A DNA stretch of 64,000 bases from Aquamicrobium lusatiense (GCF_014201615.1 NZ_JACHEU010000001.1:1941631-2005630), one strand, 5' to 3'; numbered from the stretch's first letter, positions 1 to 9,419 are shown. Notes: generated by a model not told the origin, from the sequence alone. Made by a program: numbers and translations.

Positions 1-1153
1 GAGTGCCGATGACCATGTTGATGCCGCCATCGGCCAGTCCTTCAAGCACCTCCCTGCGCTCACGGCCCTTTTCGCGGCCGGTCAGCACGGCGACCTGCAG
101 CCCGACGCGTTCTGCCAGCGGCGCGATGGTGGCGAAATGCTGGCGCGCGAGGATTTCCGTCGGCGCCATCAGCGCCGCCTGTCCGCCGGCCTCTACAGCG
201 CGCGCCATGGCCAGCAGCGCGACGACAGTCTTGCCGGAGCCCACGTCGCCCTGAAGCAGGCGCAGCATGCGCTCGGGCTCGGCCAGATCGGCATGGATTT
301 CGGCAAGTGCGGCTTCCTGCGCGCCGGTCAGCGCATAGGGCAGGGCGGCCCGCAATGCCTGCACCAGCCGCCCGTCGCCGGTGAGCGGACGGCCCGAGAG
401 CTTGCGGACGCGCGCCCGCACAAGTGCGAGAGAAACCTGCCCGGCCAGAAACTCGTCATAGGCAAGCCTGCGCCAGGCGGAGCTGTCAGGCGCGGCGTCT
501 ATCGGCGAGTCCGGGTTGTGGATGCGCTCCAGCGCTGCGTGGAAGCCGGGGAAGGACTGGCGGCGCAGGAAGGGGGCGTCCTGCCATTCCGGCATTGCCG
601 GCACGCGCTCCAGCGCCTGCCCGATGGCACGGCGCAGCACCTTGCCCGACAGACCGGCGGTGAGCGGATAGACCGGCTCGACCAGCGGCAGGCCGGCGGC
701 ATCCTCCGCAAGCGCGATGTGATCGGGATGCACCATGGAGGGGCGGCCGTTGAACCACTCCATGCGCCCGGAAACGATCACCTGCGCGCCTTCCGGCAGC
801 TGCTTTTCCAGATAAGCGGCATGGGCGTGAAAGAAGGTCAGGGTGATGTCGCTGGTGTCGTCATGGGCATAGACCCGGTAGGGCACCGAACGGTTGCCGC
901 GCGGCGGCGGCTGGTGTCCGTCGACGGTGAGATCAAGCGTAACGATGGCGCCGGGAGCCGCATTGGCGATGCCCGGCCGGCTGCGCCGGTCGATCACCGA
1001 GTTCGGCAGCACGAACAGCAGATCGGCCGCCCGCGCTTCACGGTCGCCGGGATCGACCGGCAGCACGCGTTCGATCAGCGCCGCCACCTTGGGGCCGACG
1101 CCGGCCAGCGACGTGATGGGCGCAAACAGCGGATCGAGCAGGGAAGGGCGCAT
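1..1153 (-). CDS. recG: ATP-dependent DNA helicase RecG (C-terminal part outside window)
   Basis: Double-strand DNA translocase that remodels stalled replication forks and Holliday junctions. About 384 N-terminal residues are present out of roughly 700 usual for the family; the rest lies to the left of the window. The start is the ATG at 1153, four codons after an in-frame TAA, giving MRPSLLDPLF. The N-terminal wedge/OB region is followed by the helicase Walker A box GDVGSGKT at about residues 302-309 and the motif APTEILARQHF just after it. It is divergent from sdhE with about 90 bp between them. In many Hyphomicrobiales recG, sdhE and mfd are neighbours, which supports all three calls. Confidence 0.95.
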   Translation of the reverse strand, partial: MRPSLLDPLFAPITSLAGVGPKVAALIERVLPVDPGDREARAADLLFVLPNSVIDRRSRPGIANAAPGAIVTLDLTVDGHQPPPRGNRSVPYRVYAHDDTSDITLTFFHAHAAYLEKQLPEGAQVIVSGRMEWFNGRPSMVHPDHIALAEDAAGLPLVEPVYPLTAGLSGKVLRRAIGQALERVPAMPEWQDAPFLRRQSFPGFHAALERIHNPDSPIDAAPDSSAWRRLAYDEFLAGQVSLALVRARVRKLSGRPLTGDGRLVQALRAALPYALTGAQEAALAEIHADLAEPERMLRLLQGDVGSGKTVVALLAMARAVEAGGQAALMAPTEILARQHFATIAPLAERVGLQVAVLTGREKGRERREVLEGLADGGINMVIGT

Positions 1154-1244
1154 GCGCGCAGATTAGAAACTCCGCTCCGCGTTGCAAGGCTGACACCGCC
1201 TTCTATCCACGCTATATGCGCCACAACCTGAAAAAGGAGCTGCC

Positions 1245-1541
1245 ATGACCGGAACGACGAGAACAAGCGAAGGGCTGGATACCCGCCGTCGCAAGCTGCT
1301 GTTTCGCTCCTGGCATCGCGGCATGCGCGAGATGGATCTGATCCTCGGCAGCTTCGCCGATGCGGAAATCGAACGAATGAGCGAAGACGAACTTGACCAG
1401 TTCGAGCGGCTGCTGGAAATCAACGATACCGAGCTGCTGCCATGGATCACCGGCCAGACGCAGATCCCGACCGGTATCGATCTGCCCCTGCTGGAGCGTG
1501 TTCTGGAATGGCGCGGCAGGGTTGCGTCCCTGACCGTCTGA
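1245..1541 (+). CDS. sdhE: Succinate dehydrogenase flavinylation factor SdhE (DUF339)
   Basis: Small cytoplasmic assembly factor of 98 residues that helps attach FAD covalently to the SdhA flavoprotein of complex II. The diagnostic RGxxE motif is visible as RGMRE at residues 25-29, preceded by the conserved RRRKLLFRSWH stretch. The acidic helical remainder, containing the segment LDQFERLL, fits the five-helix family fold. An AAGGAG ribosome site lies a few bases before the ATG. It sits between recG (divergent) and mfd (same strand, 52 bp downstream). No sdh genes are in the window. Confidence 0.93.
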   Translation: MTGTTRTSEGLDTRRRKLLFRSWHRGMREMDLILGSFADAEIERMSEDELDQFERLLEINDTELLPWITGQTQIPTGIDLPLLERVLEWRGRVASLTV

Positions 1542-1593
1542 ACTATCTGAGTTTCGCACGCCGCAACCATTCCCCCGGACAAAGTCGCAAGCC

Positions 1594-4500
1594 ATGAGCC
1601 TCATCCCGAAAATCGGCCTGCCAAAAGGCAGCATCGGTTCCTTCGTCATCGATGGCGTGGCCGATGGCTATGAGGCGTTCGCGCTGGCGCAGGTCGCCCG
1701 TGAAATCGCGCCGGACCGTCCACTGGTCTTCGTTGCCCGCGACGGCCAGCGCCTGCCGGCCATCGTCGAGGCGCTGGCTTTTGCCGATCCCGGCCTGCCG
1801 GTTCTGGAGCTGCCGGCATGGGATTGCCTGCCGTATGACCGCGTATCACCGGGTTCGGATGCCGCTGCACGACGGCTGGATGCGCTTTCCGCCATGGCCG
1901 CGCTCGGCAAGAATCCGCACCGGGCCGTCATTCTCACCACCGCCAACGCCCTGTTGCAGCGCGTGCCCCCGGCCGAATTGATCGAAGCGCAGACCTTCAG
2001 TGCGAAGCCGGGCAATCAGGTCGATATGGACAAGCTGGCCAGACGGCTGGAAATGTCCGGCTTCGAGCGTGTCGCGACCGTGCGGGAGGTGGGAGAGTTC
2101 GCCGTGCGCGGCGGCATCCTCGACCTGTTCGCGCCGGGTGCGGAAGAGGCGCTGCGTCTTGATTTCTTCGGCGACACGCTGGAATCGATCCGTGCCTTCG
2201 ATGTGGCCAGCCAGCGCACCACCGGCCAGCGCAACGCGCTGACCCTGCAGGCGATGAGCGAGGTTGCCCTTACACCGGAGACGATCAGCCGCTTCCGCCG
2301 CGCCTATATCGAAGCCTTCGGCGCGCCCTCGCGCGACGATGCGCTGTATGCGGCGGTGAGCGAAGGCCGCCGTTTCGCCGGCATGGAGCACTGGCTGCCC
2401 TTTTTCTATGAGCAGCTCGATACCGTGTTCGACTATCTGCCGGATGCGCCGGTCGTCTTCGATCATCTGGCTCATGAAGCGCTGTCGGAGCGCCACGTGC
2501 TGATCCTCGATCATTACGAATCGCGAAAACAGCAATCCGAAGGCGCGCTGAAGGATGCGGTGCCCTACAAGCCGGTGGCGCCGCAGCTGCTTTACCTGTC
2601 GCCGGACGAGGTGAAGGCGGCGACCGGCGCGCGTACGGCAATCGAGTTCACGCCTTTCACCGCACCCGAGGCGGGCGACAGAAAGGTGTTCCATGCGGGC
2701 GCGAGGGCCGGCCGCAGCTTTGCCGAGGAACGCGCCGACCCAAACGCCAATGTTTTCACCGAGGCGGTGAAGCATGTTGCCGACGAGCGCGCCGCCGGTC
2801 GCCGTGTCGTCATCGCAGGCTGGACGGAAGGGTCGCTCGACCGGCTGGGGCAGATTCTGGCCGAGCATCACCTCGGCAATCTCAAGCGCGTCGCCACGCT
2901 GGCCGAAACTGAAAAGCTCGAAAAAGGGCAGGCGGCGCTGGCCGTGCTGCAACTTGAAACCGGCTTCGAGACCGACGGCATGGTCGTCGTGGCCGAGCAG
3001 GACATTCTCGGCGACCGGCTGGTGCGCCGCTCCAAGAAGCGCAAGCGCGCCGCCGATTTCATTTCCGAAGCCGCTTCTCTGTCGGCCGGCGACATCGTCG
3101 TTCATGCCGATCACGGCATTGGCCGTTTCATCGGCCTGAAGACCATTCAGGCGGTCGGCGCGCCGCATGACTGCCTTGAAATCCACTATGCCGGCGATGA
3201 CCGCCTGTTCCTGCCGGTGGAGAACATCGAGCTTCTGTCGCGCTATGGCTCGGATTCGGCCGAGGCGCCACTGGACAAGCTCGGCGGCGGCGCCTGGCAG
3301 GCCCGCAAGGCCCGGCTGAAAAAGCGCCTGCTCGACATGGCCGGCGACCTCATTCGCATCGCGGCCGAGCGTCAGATGCGCGCAGCGCCCACCATGATCC
3401 CGGCCGAGGGCATCTATGGCGAGTTTGCCGCGCGCTTCCCTTATGAGGAAACCGACGACCAGCAAAGCGCCATCGATGCGGTGACGGAAGACCTGTCGGC
3501 AGGGCGGCCCATGGACCGTCTGATCTGCGGCGACGTCGGCTTCGGCAAGACCGAGGTGGCGTTGCGGGCCGCTTTCATCGCTGCCATGGAAGGCTTTCAG
3601 GTCGCGGTCGTGGTGCCGACAACGCTCCTGTCGCGCCAGCATTACAAGACCTTCTCGCAGCGCTTCGCCGGCCTTCCGGTGAGGGTGCGGCAGGCCTCGC
3701 GGCTGGTCGGCACGAAGGAACTGGCGGAAACGAAGAAGGGGCTGGAAGACGGCACCGTCGATATCGTCGTCGGCACCCATGCGCTGCTGGGTTCTTCGAT
3801 AAAGTTCCGCAATCTCGGCCTGCTGATCGTCGACGAGGAGCAGCATTTCGGCGTCAAGCACAAGGAGCGGCTGAAAGAGCTGAAGAGCGACGTGCATGTG
3901 CTGACGCTCTCGGCCACCCCGATCCCGCGCACCCTGCAACTGGCGTTGACGGGCGTGCGCGAACTGTCGCTGATCGCCACGCCGCCTGTCGACCGCATGG
4001 CGGTGCGCACCTTCATCTCGCCCTTCGATCCGCTGGTCATCCGCGAAACCCTGCTGCGCGAGCGCTATCGCGGCGGCCAGAGTTTTTACGTCGTGCCGCG
4101 CATCAGCGATCTTTCCGAGATCGAGGAATTCCTGAAGGCGGAAGTGCCGGAACTGAAGGTGGCGGTGGCCCACGGCCAGATGCCGCCCGGCCGGCTCGAC
4201 GACATCATGAACGCCTTCTACGAGGGCCAGTATGATGTGCTGTTGTCCACCACCATCGTGGAATCCGGTCTCGATATTCCGACCGCCAACACCATGGTCG
4301 TCCACCGCGCCGACATGTTCGGCCTCGCTCAGCTCTATCAGCTTCGCGGCCGGGTCGGCCGCTCCAAGGTACGCGCCTATGCGCTGTTCACGCTGCCGGC
4401 CAAGCGCAAGCTGACCGATACGGCGGACCGTCGCCTGAAGGTGCTGCAATCGCTGGATTCGCTGGGCGCAGGCTTCCAGCTGGCCAGTCACGACCTCGAT

Positions 4501-5088
4501 ATTCGCGGTGCCGGAAACCTTCTGGGCGAGGAGCAGTCGGGCCACATCAAGGAGGTCGGCTTCGAGCTTTACCAGCAGATGCTGGAGGAGGCCGTGGCCG
4601 AGGTGAAGGATTCGGGCAGCGTCGCGGCAGACACCGGCTGGTCGCCGCAGATTGCAGTCGGCACGGCTGTGATGATCCCCGAAAGCTATGTACCCGACCT
4701 GCAATTGCGTCTGGCGCTTTATCGCCGCCTTGGCGATCTGGAGACGCCGGAAGAAATCGACGCCTTCGGGGCCGAACTCATCGACCGTTTCGGCGCTCTG
4801 CCCGACGAGGTGAAGCACCTCCTGAAGATCGTCTTTATCAAGGCGCTCTGCCGCAAGGCCAATGTCGAAAAACTCGATGCGGGACCGAAGGGCGTGGTCA
4901 TCCAGTTTCGCAACAAGCAGTTCTCCAATCCGGCCGGACTGGTGCAGTTCATCGGCGAACAGGGCATTCTGGCGAAGATCAGGCCCGATCAGAGTGTGGT
5001 CTTCATCCGTGACTGGCCGAACGCCGACAAGCGTCTGGCGGGTTCGGCGGTGCTGATGACCCAGCTTGCAAAACTGGCCGCTGCCTGA
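1594..5088 (+). CDS. mfd: Transcription-repair coupling factor Mfd
   Basis: Superfamily 2 translocase of 1164 residues that strips RNA polymerase stalled at DNA lesions and recruits UvrA; full family length. The N-terminal UvrB-like module comes first. An RNA-polymerase-interacting CarD-like domain follows at about residues 490-550 (GDIVVHADHGIGRFIGL). The helicase core carries Walker A GDVGFGKT near residue 646 and a DEEQ box near 747. The translocation motif DIRGAGNLLGEEQSGH lies near residues 967-985, and a C-terminal TRCF domain ends the protein. The start ATG gives MSLIPKIGLPKG. A weak promoter region of about 50 bp separates it from sdhE, so the two may be cotranscribed. Confidence 0.97.
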   Translation: MSLIPKIGLPKGSIGSFVIDGVADGYEAFALAQVAREIAPDRPLVFVARDGQRLPAIVEALAFADPGLPVLELPAWDCLPYDRVSPGSDAAARRLDALSAMAALGKNPHRAVILTTANALLQRVPPAELIEAQTFSAKPGNQVDMDKLARRLEMSGFERVATVREVGEFAVRGGILDLFAPGAEEALRLDFFGDTLESIRAFDVASQRTTGQRNALTLQAMSEVALTPETISRFRRAYIEAFGAPSRDDALYAAVSEGRRFAGMEHWLPFFYEQLDTVFDYLPDAPVVFDHLAHEALSERHVLILDHYESRKQQSEGALKDAVPYKPVAPQLLYLSPDEVKAATGARTAIEFTPFTAPEAGDRKVFHAGARAGRSFAEERADPNANVFTEAVKHVADERAAGRRVVIAGWTEGSLDRLGQILAEHHLGNLKRVATLAETEKLEKGQAALAVLQLETGFETDGMVVVAEQDILGDRLVRRSKKRKRAADFISEAASLSAGDIVVHADHGIGRFIGLKTIQAVGAPHDCLEIHYAGDDRLFLPVENIELLSRYGSDSAEAPLDKLGGGAWQARKARLKKRLLDMAGDLIRIAAERQMRAAPTMIPAEGIYGEFAARFPYEETDDQQSAIDAVTEDLSAGRPMDRLICGDVGFGKTEVALRAAFIAAMEGFQVAVVVPTTLLSRQHYKTFSQRFAGLPVRVRQASRLVGTKELAETKKGLEDGTVDIVVGTHALLGSSIKFRNLGLLIVDEEQHFGVKHKERLKELKSDVHVLTLSATPIPRTLQLALTGVRELSLIATPPVDRMAVRTFISPFDPLVIRETLLRERYRGGQSFYVVPRISDLSEIEEFLKAEVPELKVAVAHGQMPPGRLDDIMNAFYEGQYDVLLSTTIVESGLDIPTANTMVVHRADMFGLAQLYQLRGRVGRSKVRAYALFTLPAKRKLTDTADRRLKVLQSLDSLGAGFQLASHDLDIRGAGNLLGEEQSGHIKEVGFELYQQMLEEAVAEVKDSGSVAADTGWSPQIAVGTAVMIPESYVPDLQLRLALYRRLGDLETPEEIDAFGAELIDRFGALPDEVKHLLKIVFIKALCRKANVEKLDAGPKGVVIQFRNKQFSNPAGLVQFIGEQGILAKIRPDQSVVFIRDWPNADKRLAGSAVLMTQLAKLAAA

Positions 5089-5178
5089 GGTTGCTCTGGA
5101 TCGGGCGGAAAAATTGCCCTAACTCTGCAAGCTGATACCGGAGGCAACAGTGCCGGCCGGTTGCGGGCGGAGGCCTGA

Positions 5179-5937
5179 TTGTTCCGAAATCTCGATTTCA
5201 GTTCCTGGCAGAGCGTTCTGTTCACCGTGGTCGGCCTGGCGCTGTTCACGCTCATCAGCATGGGCATCAGGCTCATCATGATGTTCACCATCCAGCAGCG
5301 GCGTGAACGCATGAACCGCCAGATCAACGAGCGGCTGCGCACGCTGATCGCTGCCTACAAGGTGTTGGGCGGATCCTTTACGGGCGACCTGACGGTCGAT
5401 CCGCGCCATATGCGGGACCTGCGCCGGCAGGAGCCGCTTGCCATCGATCCGCCGGATGTCGACGATGAGGACCCGGAAGAGGTCCGGACCGTCAGCGTCG
5501 TTGTTCCGGGAGCGGAGCAGGGTTCGGACCGCAGCCGGCGCATTCGCGATGCGGTGGAAGCGGCCCTCTCCGACATCATTCTGCTGGGCACCGAAGAGCA
5601 GGTGCGGCTGGCCGAGAGGGCAGCCCGCGAACTGGTCGCCGGCCATCCCGTGCATACGCACGAGCTTGTCGTCTCGCTGCGCGATTTCATCCGCGAAGCC
5701 CTCGATATCGGACCTATACCCGCCGACCTTTCCCTTCCCATGCAGGGCCCGACCCGCCCCTCGGGCGCTGGCGGGCGCGGCAAGGGCGAAGGTGGACAAG
5801 GCCAGCGTTCCGGTGGTGGTGGAGGTGGCGGCATGGGTGGCGGAATGGGGGGTGGCGGAATGGGCGGCGGCGGGATGGGAATGGGCGGTGGCATGGGCAG
5901 CCTCGATGACACGCCCGGCTCCGGTCACCGCTCCTGA
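5179..5937 (+). CDS. Single-span membrane protein with Gly/Met-rich tail, unknown function
   Basis: I do not recognise this 252-residue protein. The TTG start at 5179 was chosen because GGAGG precedes it and no ATG occurs before the membrane segment. Residues about 12-37 form one hydrophobic span (SVLFTVVGLALFTLISMGIR), followed by a basic Arg-rich stretch, so the bulk is probably cytoplasmic. The middle, about 60-190, is charged and helical. The last 55 or so residues are low-complexity, with repeated GGGM and GGGGM units ending in a short acidic/His tail. It follows mfd by 90 bp on the same strand. A metal- or surface-binding role for the tail is only a guess. Confidence 0.72.
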   Translation: MFRNLDFSSWQSVLFTVVGLALFTLISMGIRLIMMFTIQQRRERMNRQINERLRTLIAAYKVLGGSFTGDLTVDPRHMRDLRRQEPLAIDPPDVDDEDPEEVRTVSVVVPGAEQGSDRSRRIRDAVEAALSDIILLGTEEQVRLAERAARELVAGHPVHTHELVVSLRDFIREALDIGPIPADLSLPMQGPTRPSGAGGRGKGEGGQGQRSGGGGGGGMGGGMGGGGMGGGGMGMGGGMGSLDDTPGSGHRS

Positions 5938-5970
5938 AAGTCTGCCGCTGCCAACCGATAGCTCCCGCGA

Positions 5971-6648
5971 TCAGCCCGCGTCGTTCAGTTCCCCGCGCGC
6001 TTTTGCGGCAGAGACCTGCCGGATGGCGTCGGCGAGCGTGTCTGCTTCCTGAGCGCCCACGATCGCATAGCGCCTCTCCAGCAGGAAGCACGGCACGCCG
6101 GTAACGCCCATCTGCGCCGCGGTGGCGATCTCCTTGCGAACTTCTTCCAGTCCGGTATCCGTCGGCAACAGGGCTTCGACCACGGACGCATCCATGCCGG
6201 CTTCGCGCGACGCTTCGACCAGAACAGCGCGGTCGCCTATATTCGCACCCTTCTCGAAATAGAGGCTGAACAGTAGCGCGACCAGCCTGCCCTGGACGGC
6301 GGTCCCGCTGGCTCCGGCCCAGCGGATCAGGCGATGCGCATCCAGCGTGTTGGGCGCGACGGTGATGGCGTCGAAATCGAAGGCGATGCCTTCGGCCCGG
6401 CCAAGCGGCTCGATACGGCCGTGGATCTCGCGGATTTTATCCTCGCTGCCGAATTTGCCCAGCATGTAGGCCTTGCGATCAAGACCTTCGGCCGGAACCG
6501 TGGGATCAAGCTGGTAAGGCCGCCAGTTGACCTGCACCTCGACGCCTGCCGCCGCGACGGCCTTCTGCAGTCGCTTCATGCCGATGAAACACCATGGACA
6601 TACGACGTCCGAAACGACATCGATGGTCAGGGGGGCGGTGGAGGTCAT
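5971..6648 (-). CDS. DsbA-family thioredoxin-fold oxidoreductase (FrnE-like)
   Basis: A 225-residue cytoplasmic protein of the DsbA/2-hydroxychromene-2-carboxylate isomerase superfamily, FrnE branch, which acts as a thiol-disulfide oxidoreductase. The active-site CPWC is at residues 17-20 within DVVCPWCFIG. The cis-proline loop is GVTGVPCFLLERRYAIVGAQ near the C-terminus. No signal peptide is present. AAGGAG precedes the ATG at 6648. It lies 23 bp after the stop of the periplasmic binding protein gene on the same strand, so the two are likely cotranscribed, although no shared task is evident. Its exact substrate cannot be told from sequence. Confidence 0.88.
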   Translation of the reverse strand: MTSTAPLTIDVVSDVVCPWCFIGMKRLQKAVAAAGVEVQVNWRPYQLDPTVPAEGLDRKAYMLGKFGSEDKIREIHGRIEPLGRAEGIAFDFDAITVAPNTLDAHRLIRWAGASGTAVQGRLVALLFSLYFEKGANIGDRAVLVEASREAGMDASVVEALLPTDTGLEEVRKEIATAAQMGVTGVPCFLLERRYAIVGAQEADTLADAIRQVSAAKARGELNDAG

Positions 6649-6671
6649 GGCCTGCTCCTTTTCGCGGGCTG

Positions 6672-8522
6672 TCAGTTCGGTTTAACCCACCATGTCGGCA
6701 GCTGGAAACCAAACAGCGGTTCCTTGCCGGGATGAGCGAGCTTATTCCAGTAGGCGATCCATTGCTGCGGATTGTGCTGCATCGGCACCATGTAGTTGCC
6801 GGAGATCAGCAGCCGGTCGAGCACACGGACGGCGGCGACGAAGTCGTCCTTCTCGCGCGCATTCAGCATCGCGGTGATGGCGGCATCGACAGCCGGATCG
6901 GACACGCCGGCCAGATTGAACGAACCCTCGATATCGGCTGCCTCCGAGCCCCAGCGCCCGATCTGCTCGATGCCGGGCGACAGCGAATTGTTGAAACCGC
7001 TGGAACCGATCAGCACCTCGAAATCGAAACGCTGCTTGCGCGACTGGATCTGGTCGCCGTCGAGCGCGCGGATGGTCACGGCAATGCCGAGCTTGCCCAG
7101 CGTGCGCTGGTAAAGGGCCGCCAGCCGCTCCTCATCCTGCGAGGCGGTGAGGATTTCGAAGCCGAAGGGCTGGCTGTCCGGATCGAGCATGACGCCATTC
7201 TCGATCCTGAAGCCGGCGCTTTTGAGAAGGTCGAGAGCAGCCTTGAGGGCCGCGCGGTCCTGTCCTGATCCGTCATTTGCCGGAGGCCGCCATGTGCCGT
7301 CCATGACATCGGCCGGAACGCGACCGGGGAAGGGAGCAAGCAATGCCTTCTCCTTCTCGCTGGCCGGGTGGCCGAGCGCGGAAAGCTCCGAGCCCTGCCA
7401 GTAGCTTGTGGTGCGGGCAAGCTTGCCTCCGAACATGTTCTTGTTGGCCCACTCGAAATCGTAGAGCATGCCGAGCGCGCGCCGCACGGCCGGGTCTGCG
7501 AATTTGTAGAGCCGCGTGTTGAACAGGAAGCCGGTCACGACCGGAGGAATGCCGAGGTTGAAGGCCTCGACGGTAATCCTGCCGTCCTTCGCGGCGGCGA
7601 AATTGAACTCGCGCTCGACCTGCAGCGGCCCCATGCCCGTATAGAGCGGCCCGGCATAGGCGGTGCAGATACCCTTCTTGAAGGCTTCGAACTGGGCCGT
7701 GGCGTTGAGGAAATATTCGATGGTGATCTTGTCGAAATTGTCAAAGCCGCGTTTGGTCGGAATATCGCGGCCCCAGTAATTTTCGTTGCGGCGGAACACG
7801 ATGCGCTGGCCCGGCACCACCTGCTCGATGATATAGGGCCCGGAGCCGGTCACCGGTTTCAGCGTGCCGCGATCGAAACTCTCCTTGTCGAAGAAGTGTT
7901 TCGGCACGATCGGCGTGGCGGCGATGATCAGCGGGAATTCGCGGTCGGCATGCTCGTTGAAGGTAAAGCGCACGCTGCGTTCGCCGGTCTTCTCCAGTTT
8001 CTCGACGCGCTTCATGCGGTCGGAATAAGGCGGGCGGCCCTTGTCGGTGAACACGTCGTAGGTGAACAGCACGTCCTCGGGCGTGACAGGTTCTCCGTCC
8101 GACCACTTCGCCTGCGGGTTGATGTGGAACTCGATCCATTTGCGGTCCTCGTCCATCTCCACGCTTTCGGCCAGCAGGCCGTACAGGCTGAATGCCTCGT
8201 CCATGTTGCGCTGCATCAGCGATTCGAAGACGAAATTGCCGAAGATCGTGTCGATGACGCCGCGCGCCGTGGTGCGCAGGCTTTTCAGGATGAACGGATT
8301 GAGATTGTCGAAAGTGCCGACCACGCAATAGGTAACCTCGCCACCTTTCGGCGCATCAGGATTTGCGTAGCCGAAATGGGTGAAGTTGCGGGGCAGGGCC
8401 GGCTCGCCCTGCATGGAAATGGCGTGGCGCGGCTCTGCCCCTGTATGCTGGGCCCCTGCATTCTGCGGCGCTATCGACAGCAGCGAAAGGGCGGCGGTCA
8501 GCCAGAAAGCGGTGCGGCTCAT
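6672..8522 (-). CDS. Periplasmic oligopeptide-type substrate-binding protein (YejA-like, SBP family 5)
   Basis: A 616-residue extracellular binding protein of an ABC importer for peptides or similar compounds. The start at 8522 yields an export signal with a hydrophobic stretch WLTAALSLLSIA and an Ala-x-Ala-type cleavage site near residues 22-24. The open frame continues upstream but without homologous sequence. Family 5 features include PDAPKGGEVTYCVVGTFDNL at the mature N-terminus, WSDGEPVTPEDVLFTYDVF, and the ending PLFGFQLPTWWVKPN, which is typical of the YejA/microcin C group. No permease or ATPase gene is adjacent, so it must partner with genes elsewhere. It is divergent from the ialB-like gene. 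Confidence 0.9.
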   Translation of the reverse strand: MSRTAFWLTAALSLLSIAPQNAGAQHTGAEPRHAISMQGEPALPRNFTHFGYANPDAPKGGEVTYCVVGTFDNLNPFILKSLRTTARGVIDTIFGNFVFESLMQRNMDEAFSLYGLLAESVEMDEDRKWIEFHINPQAKWSDGEPVTPEDVLFTYDVFTDKGRPPYSDRMKRVEKLEKTGERSVRFTFNEHADREFPLIIAATPIVPKHFFDKESFDRGTLKPVTGSGPYIIEQVVPGQRIVFRRNENYWGRDIPTKRGFDNFDKITIEYFLNATAQFEAFKKGICTAYAGPLYTGMGPLQVEREFNFAAAKDGRITVEAFNLGIPPVVTGFLFNTRLYKFADPAVRRALGMLYDFEWANKNMFGGKLARTTSYWQGSELSALGHPASEKEKALLAPFPGRVPADVMDGTWRPPANDGSGQDRAALKAALDLLKSAGFRIENGVMLDPDSQPFGFEILTASQDEERLAALYQRTLGKLGIAVTIRALDGDQIQSRKQRFDFEVLIGSSGFNNSLSPGIEQIGRWGSEAADIEGSFNLAGVSDPAVDAAITAMLNAREKDDFVAAVRVLDRLLISGNYMVPMQHNPQQWIAYWNKLAHPGKEPLFGFQLPTWWVKPN

Positions 8523-8659
8523 GACGTGTCTCTGTGCAAGGCTTGATGATTCGGTGGCCAAGTTACCACGCGATGCGCAAATACGGTGGTCACAGTCAAG
8601 AAATGCGTTGCGCAGGCTGGATTCGGCGAAGCCGGCGGTGTAACACGCGGCCGAGCCAT

Positions 8660-8684
8660 CCTGTTGCCGCATTTGCGCAACAGG
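8660..8684. repeat. Inverted repeat in ialB-like leader
   Basis: CCTGTTGC and GCAACAGG form a perfect 8-bp inverted repeat with a 9-base spacer, 62 bp before the ialB-like start codon. It could be an operator or an mRNA hairpin; there is no U-run, so it is not a terminator. Confidence 0.4.
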
Positions 8685-8745
8685 TAGCGTTGCGGTGCGG
8701 CGTGGGCCAGCGCCGCGGGCACAAAGTCGAGAGGAAGCGCACCTA

Positions 8746-9369
8746 ATGTCCAGCCTGAAATCCAAAGCATACCGTCTGTCGGTCATGGCCGCTGGCGTGG
8801 CCGGGTTCCTCGCAGCCGGGTTGCCGCAGGCTTCGGCACAGCAGATTCCGCAGGGCTGGTTCAAGGCCTGTTCCAAGCAGGAAGATGTCGATATCTGCAA
8901 CGTGCAGAACATCGTGACCGCCGGCAATGGACAGCTCGTCACCGGCGTCAGCATGATCGACCTGCGCGGCAAGGTAAACCGCAAGGTCTTCCAGGTCACC
9001 GTGCCGAGCGGCCGTCTCGTGCCTCCGGGCATCGCCCTCCAGGTCGATGGCGGCAAGGCGCAGAAGCTCGATTACGTGATCTGTTTCCCGGACCGCTGCG
9101 TGGCCGAGGTTCCGATGACCGATCAGCTCGTTGCGTCGTTCAAGAAGGGCTCGGTCATTCAGCTGACCTCTGTCAATTTCCAGAATCAGCCGAACCCGAT
9201 CCAGATTTCGCTGGAAGGCTTCACAGGCGCCTTTGACGGCCCGGCTCTTCAGCAGTCGGATCTGGAAGATCGCCAGAAGAAGCTTCAGGAGTTCGTGAGC
9301 AAGAACAACGAGGACTTCGCCAAGAAGCTCAAGGAAGAGCAGGAAAAGGCGAAGGCCGGCGGTAACTGA
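8746..9369 (+). CDS. Invasion-associated locus B (IalB) family exported protein
   Basis: Exported protein of 207 residues in the IalB family, which is widespread in Hyphomicrobiales and named after a Bartonella factor. Its biochemical function is not established. The start is the ATG at 8746, placed after GAGGAAG; an in-frame ATG 51 bases earlier would spoil the signal peptide. Residues about 1-31 form a cleavable signal ending QASA. The domain has four cysteines (FKACSKQEDVDICN and YVICFPDRCVAEV), suggesting two periplasmic disulfides. The C-terminus is a charged helix rich in Lys/Glu. A strong terminator follows, so it is monocistronic. Confidence 0.9.
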   Translation: MSSLKSKAYRLSVMAAGVAGFLAAGLPQASAQQIPQGWFKACSKQEDVDICNVQNIVTAGNGQLVTGVSMIDLRGKVNRKVFQVTVPSGRLVPPGIALQVDGGKAQKLDYVICFPDRCVAEVPMTDQLVASFKKGSVIQLTSVNFQNQPNPIQISLEGFTGAFDGPALQQSDLEDRQKKLQEFVSKNNEDFAKKLKEEQEKAKAGGN

Positions 9370-9391
9370 TCGCGGTTCTCCCCGAAATTCC

Positions 9392-9419
9392 AAAAGGCCC
9401 CGCTTGTCGGGGCCTTTTT
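9392..9419 (+). terminator. Rho-independent terminator after ialB-like gene
   Basis: GC-rich stem AAGGCCCCG / CGGGGCCTT with loop CTTGT followed by a run of T, 23 bp after the stop codon. Confidence 0.9.

Noticed and set aside
1846..4818. A 990-codon minus-strand open frame within mfd
   Set aside because: Shadow of mfd codon bias; no ribosome site and a composition unlike protein.
5355..5912. Minus-strand frame with a Pro-rich repeat (PPPIPPP)
   Set aside because: It is the reverse of the Gly/Met repeats of the plus-strand gene, which has a ribosome site and a membrane span; the minus frame has neither.
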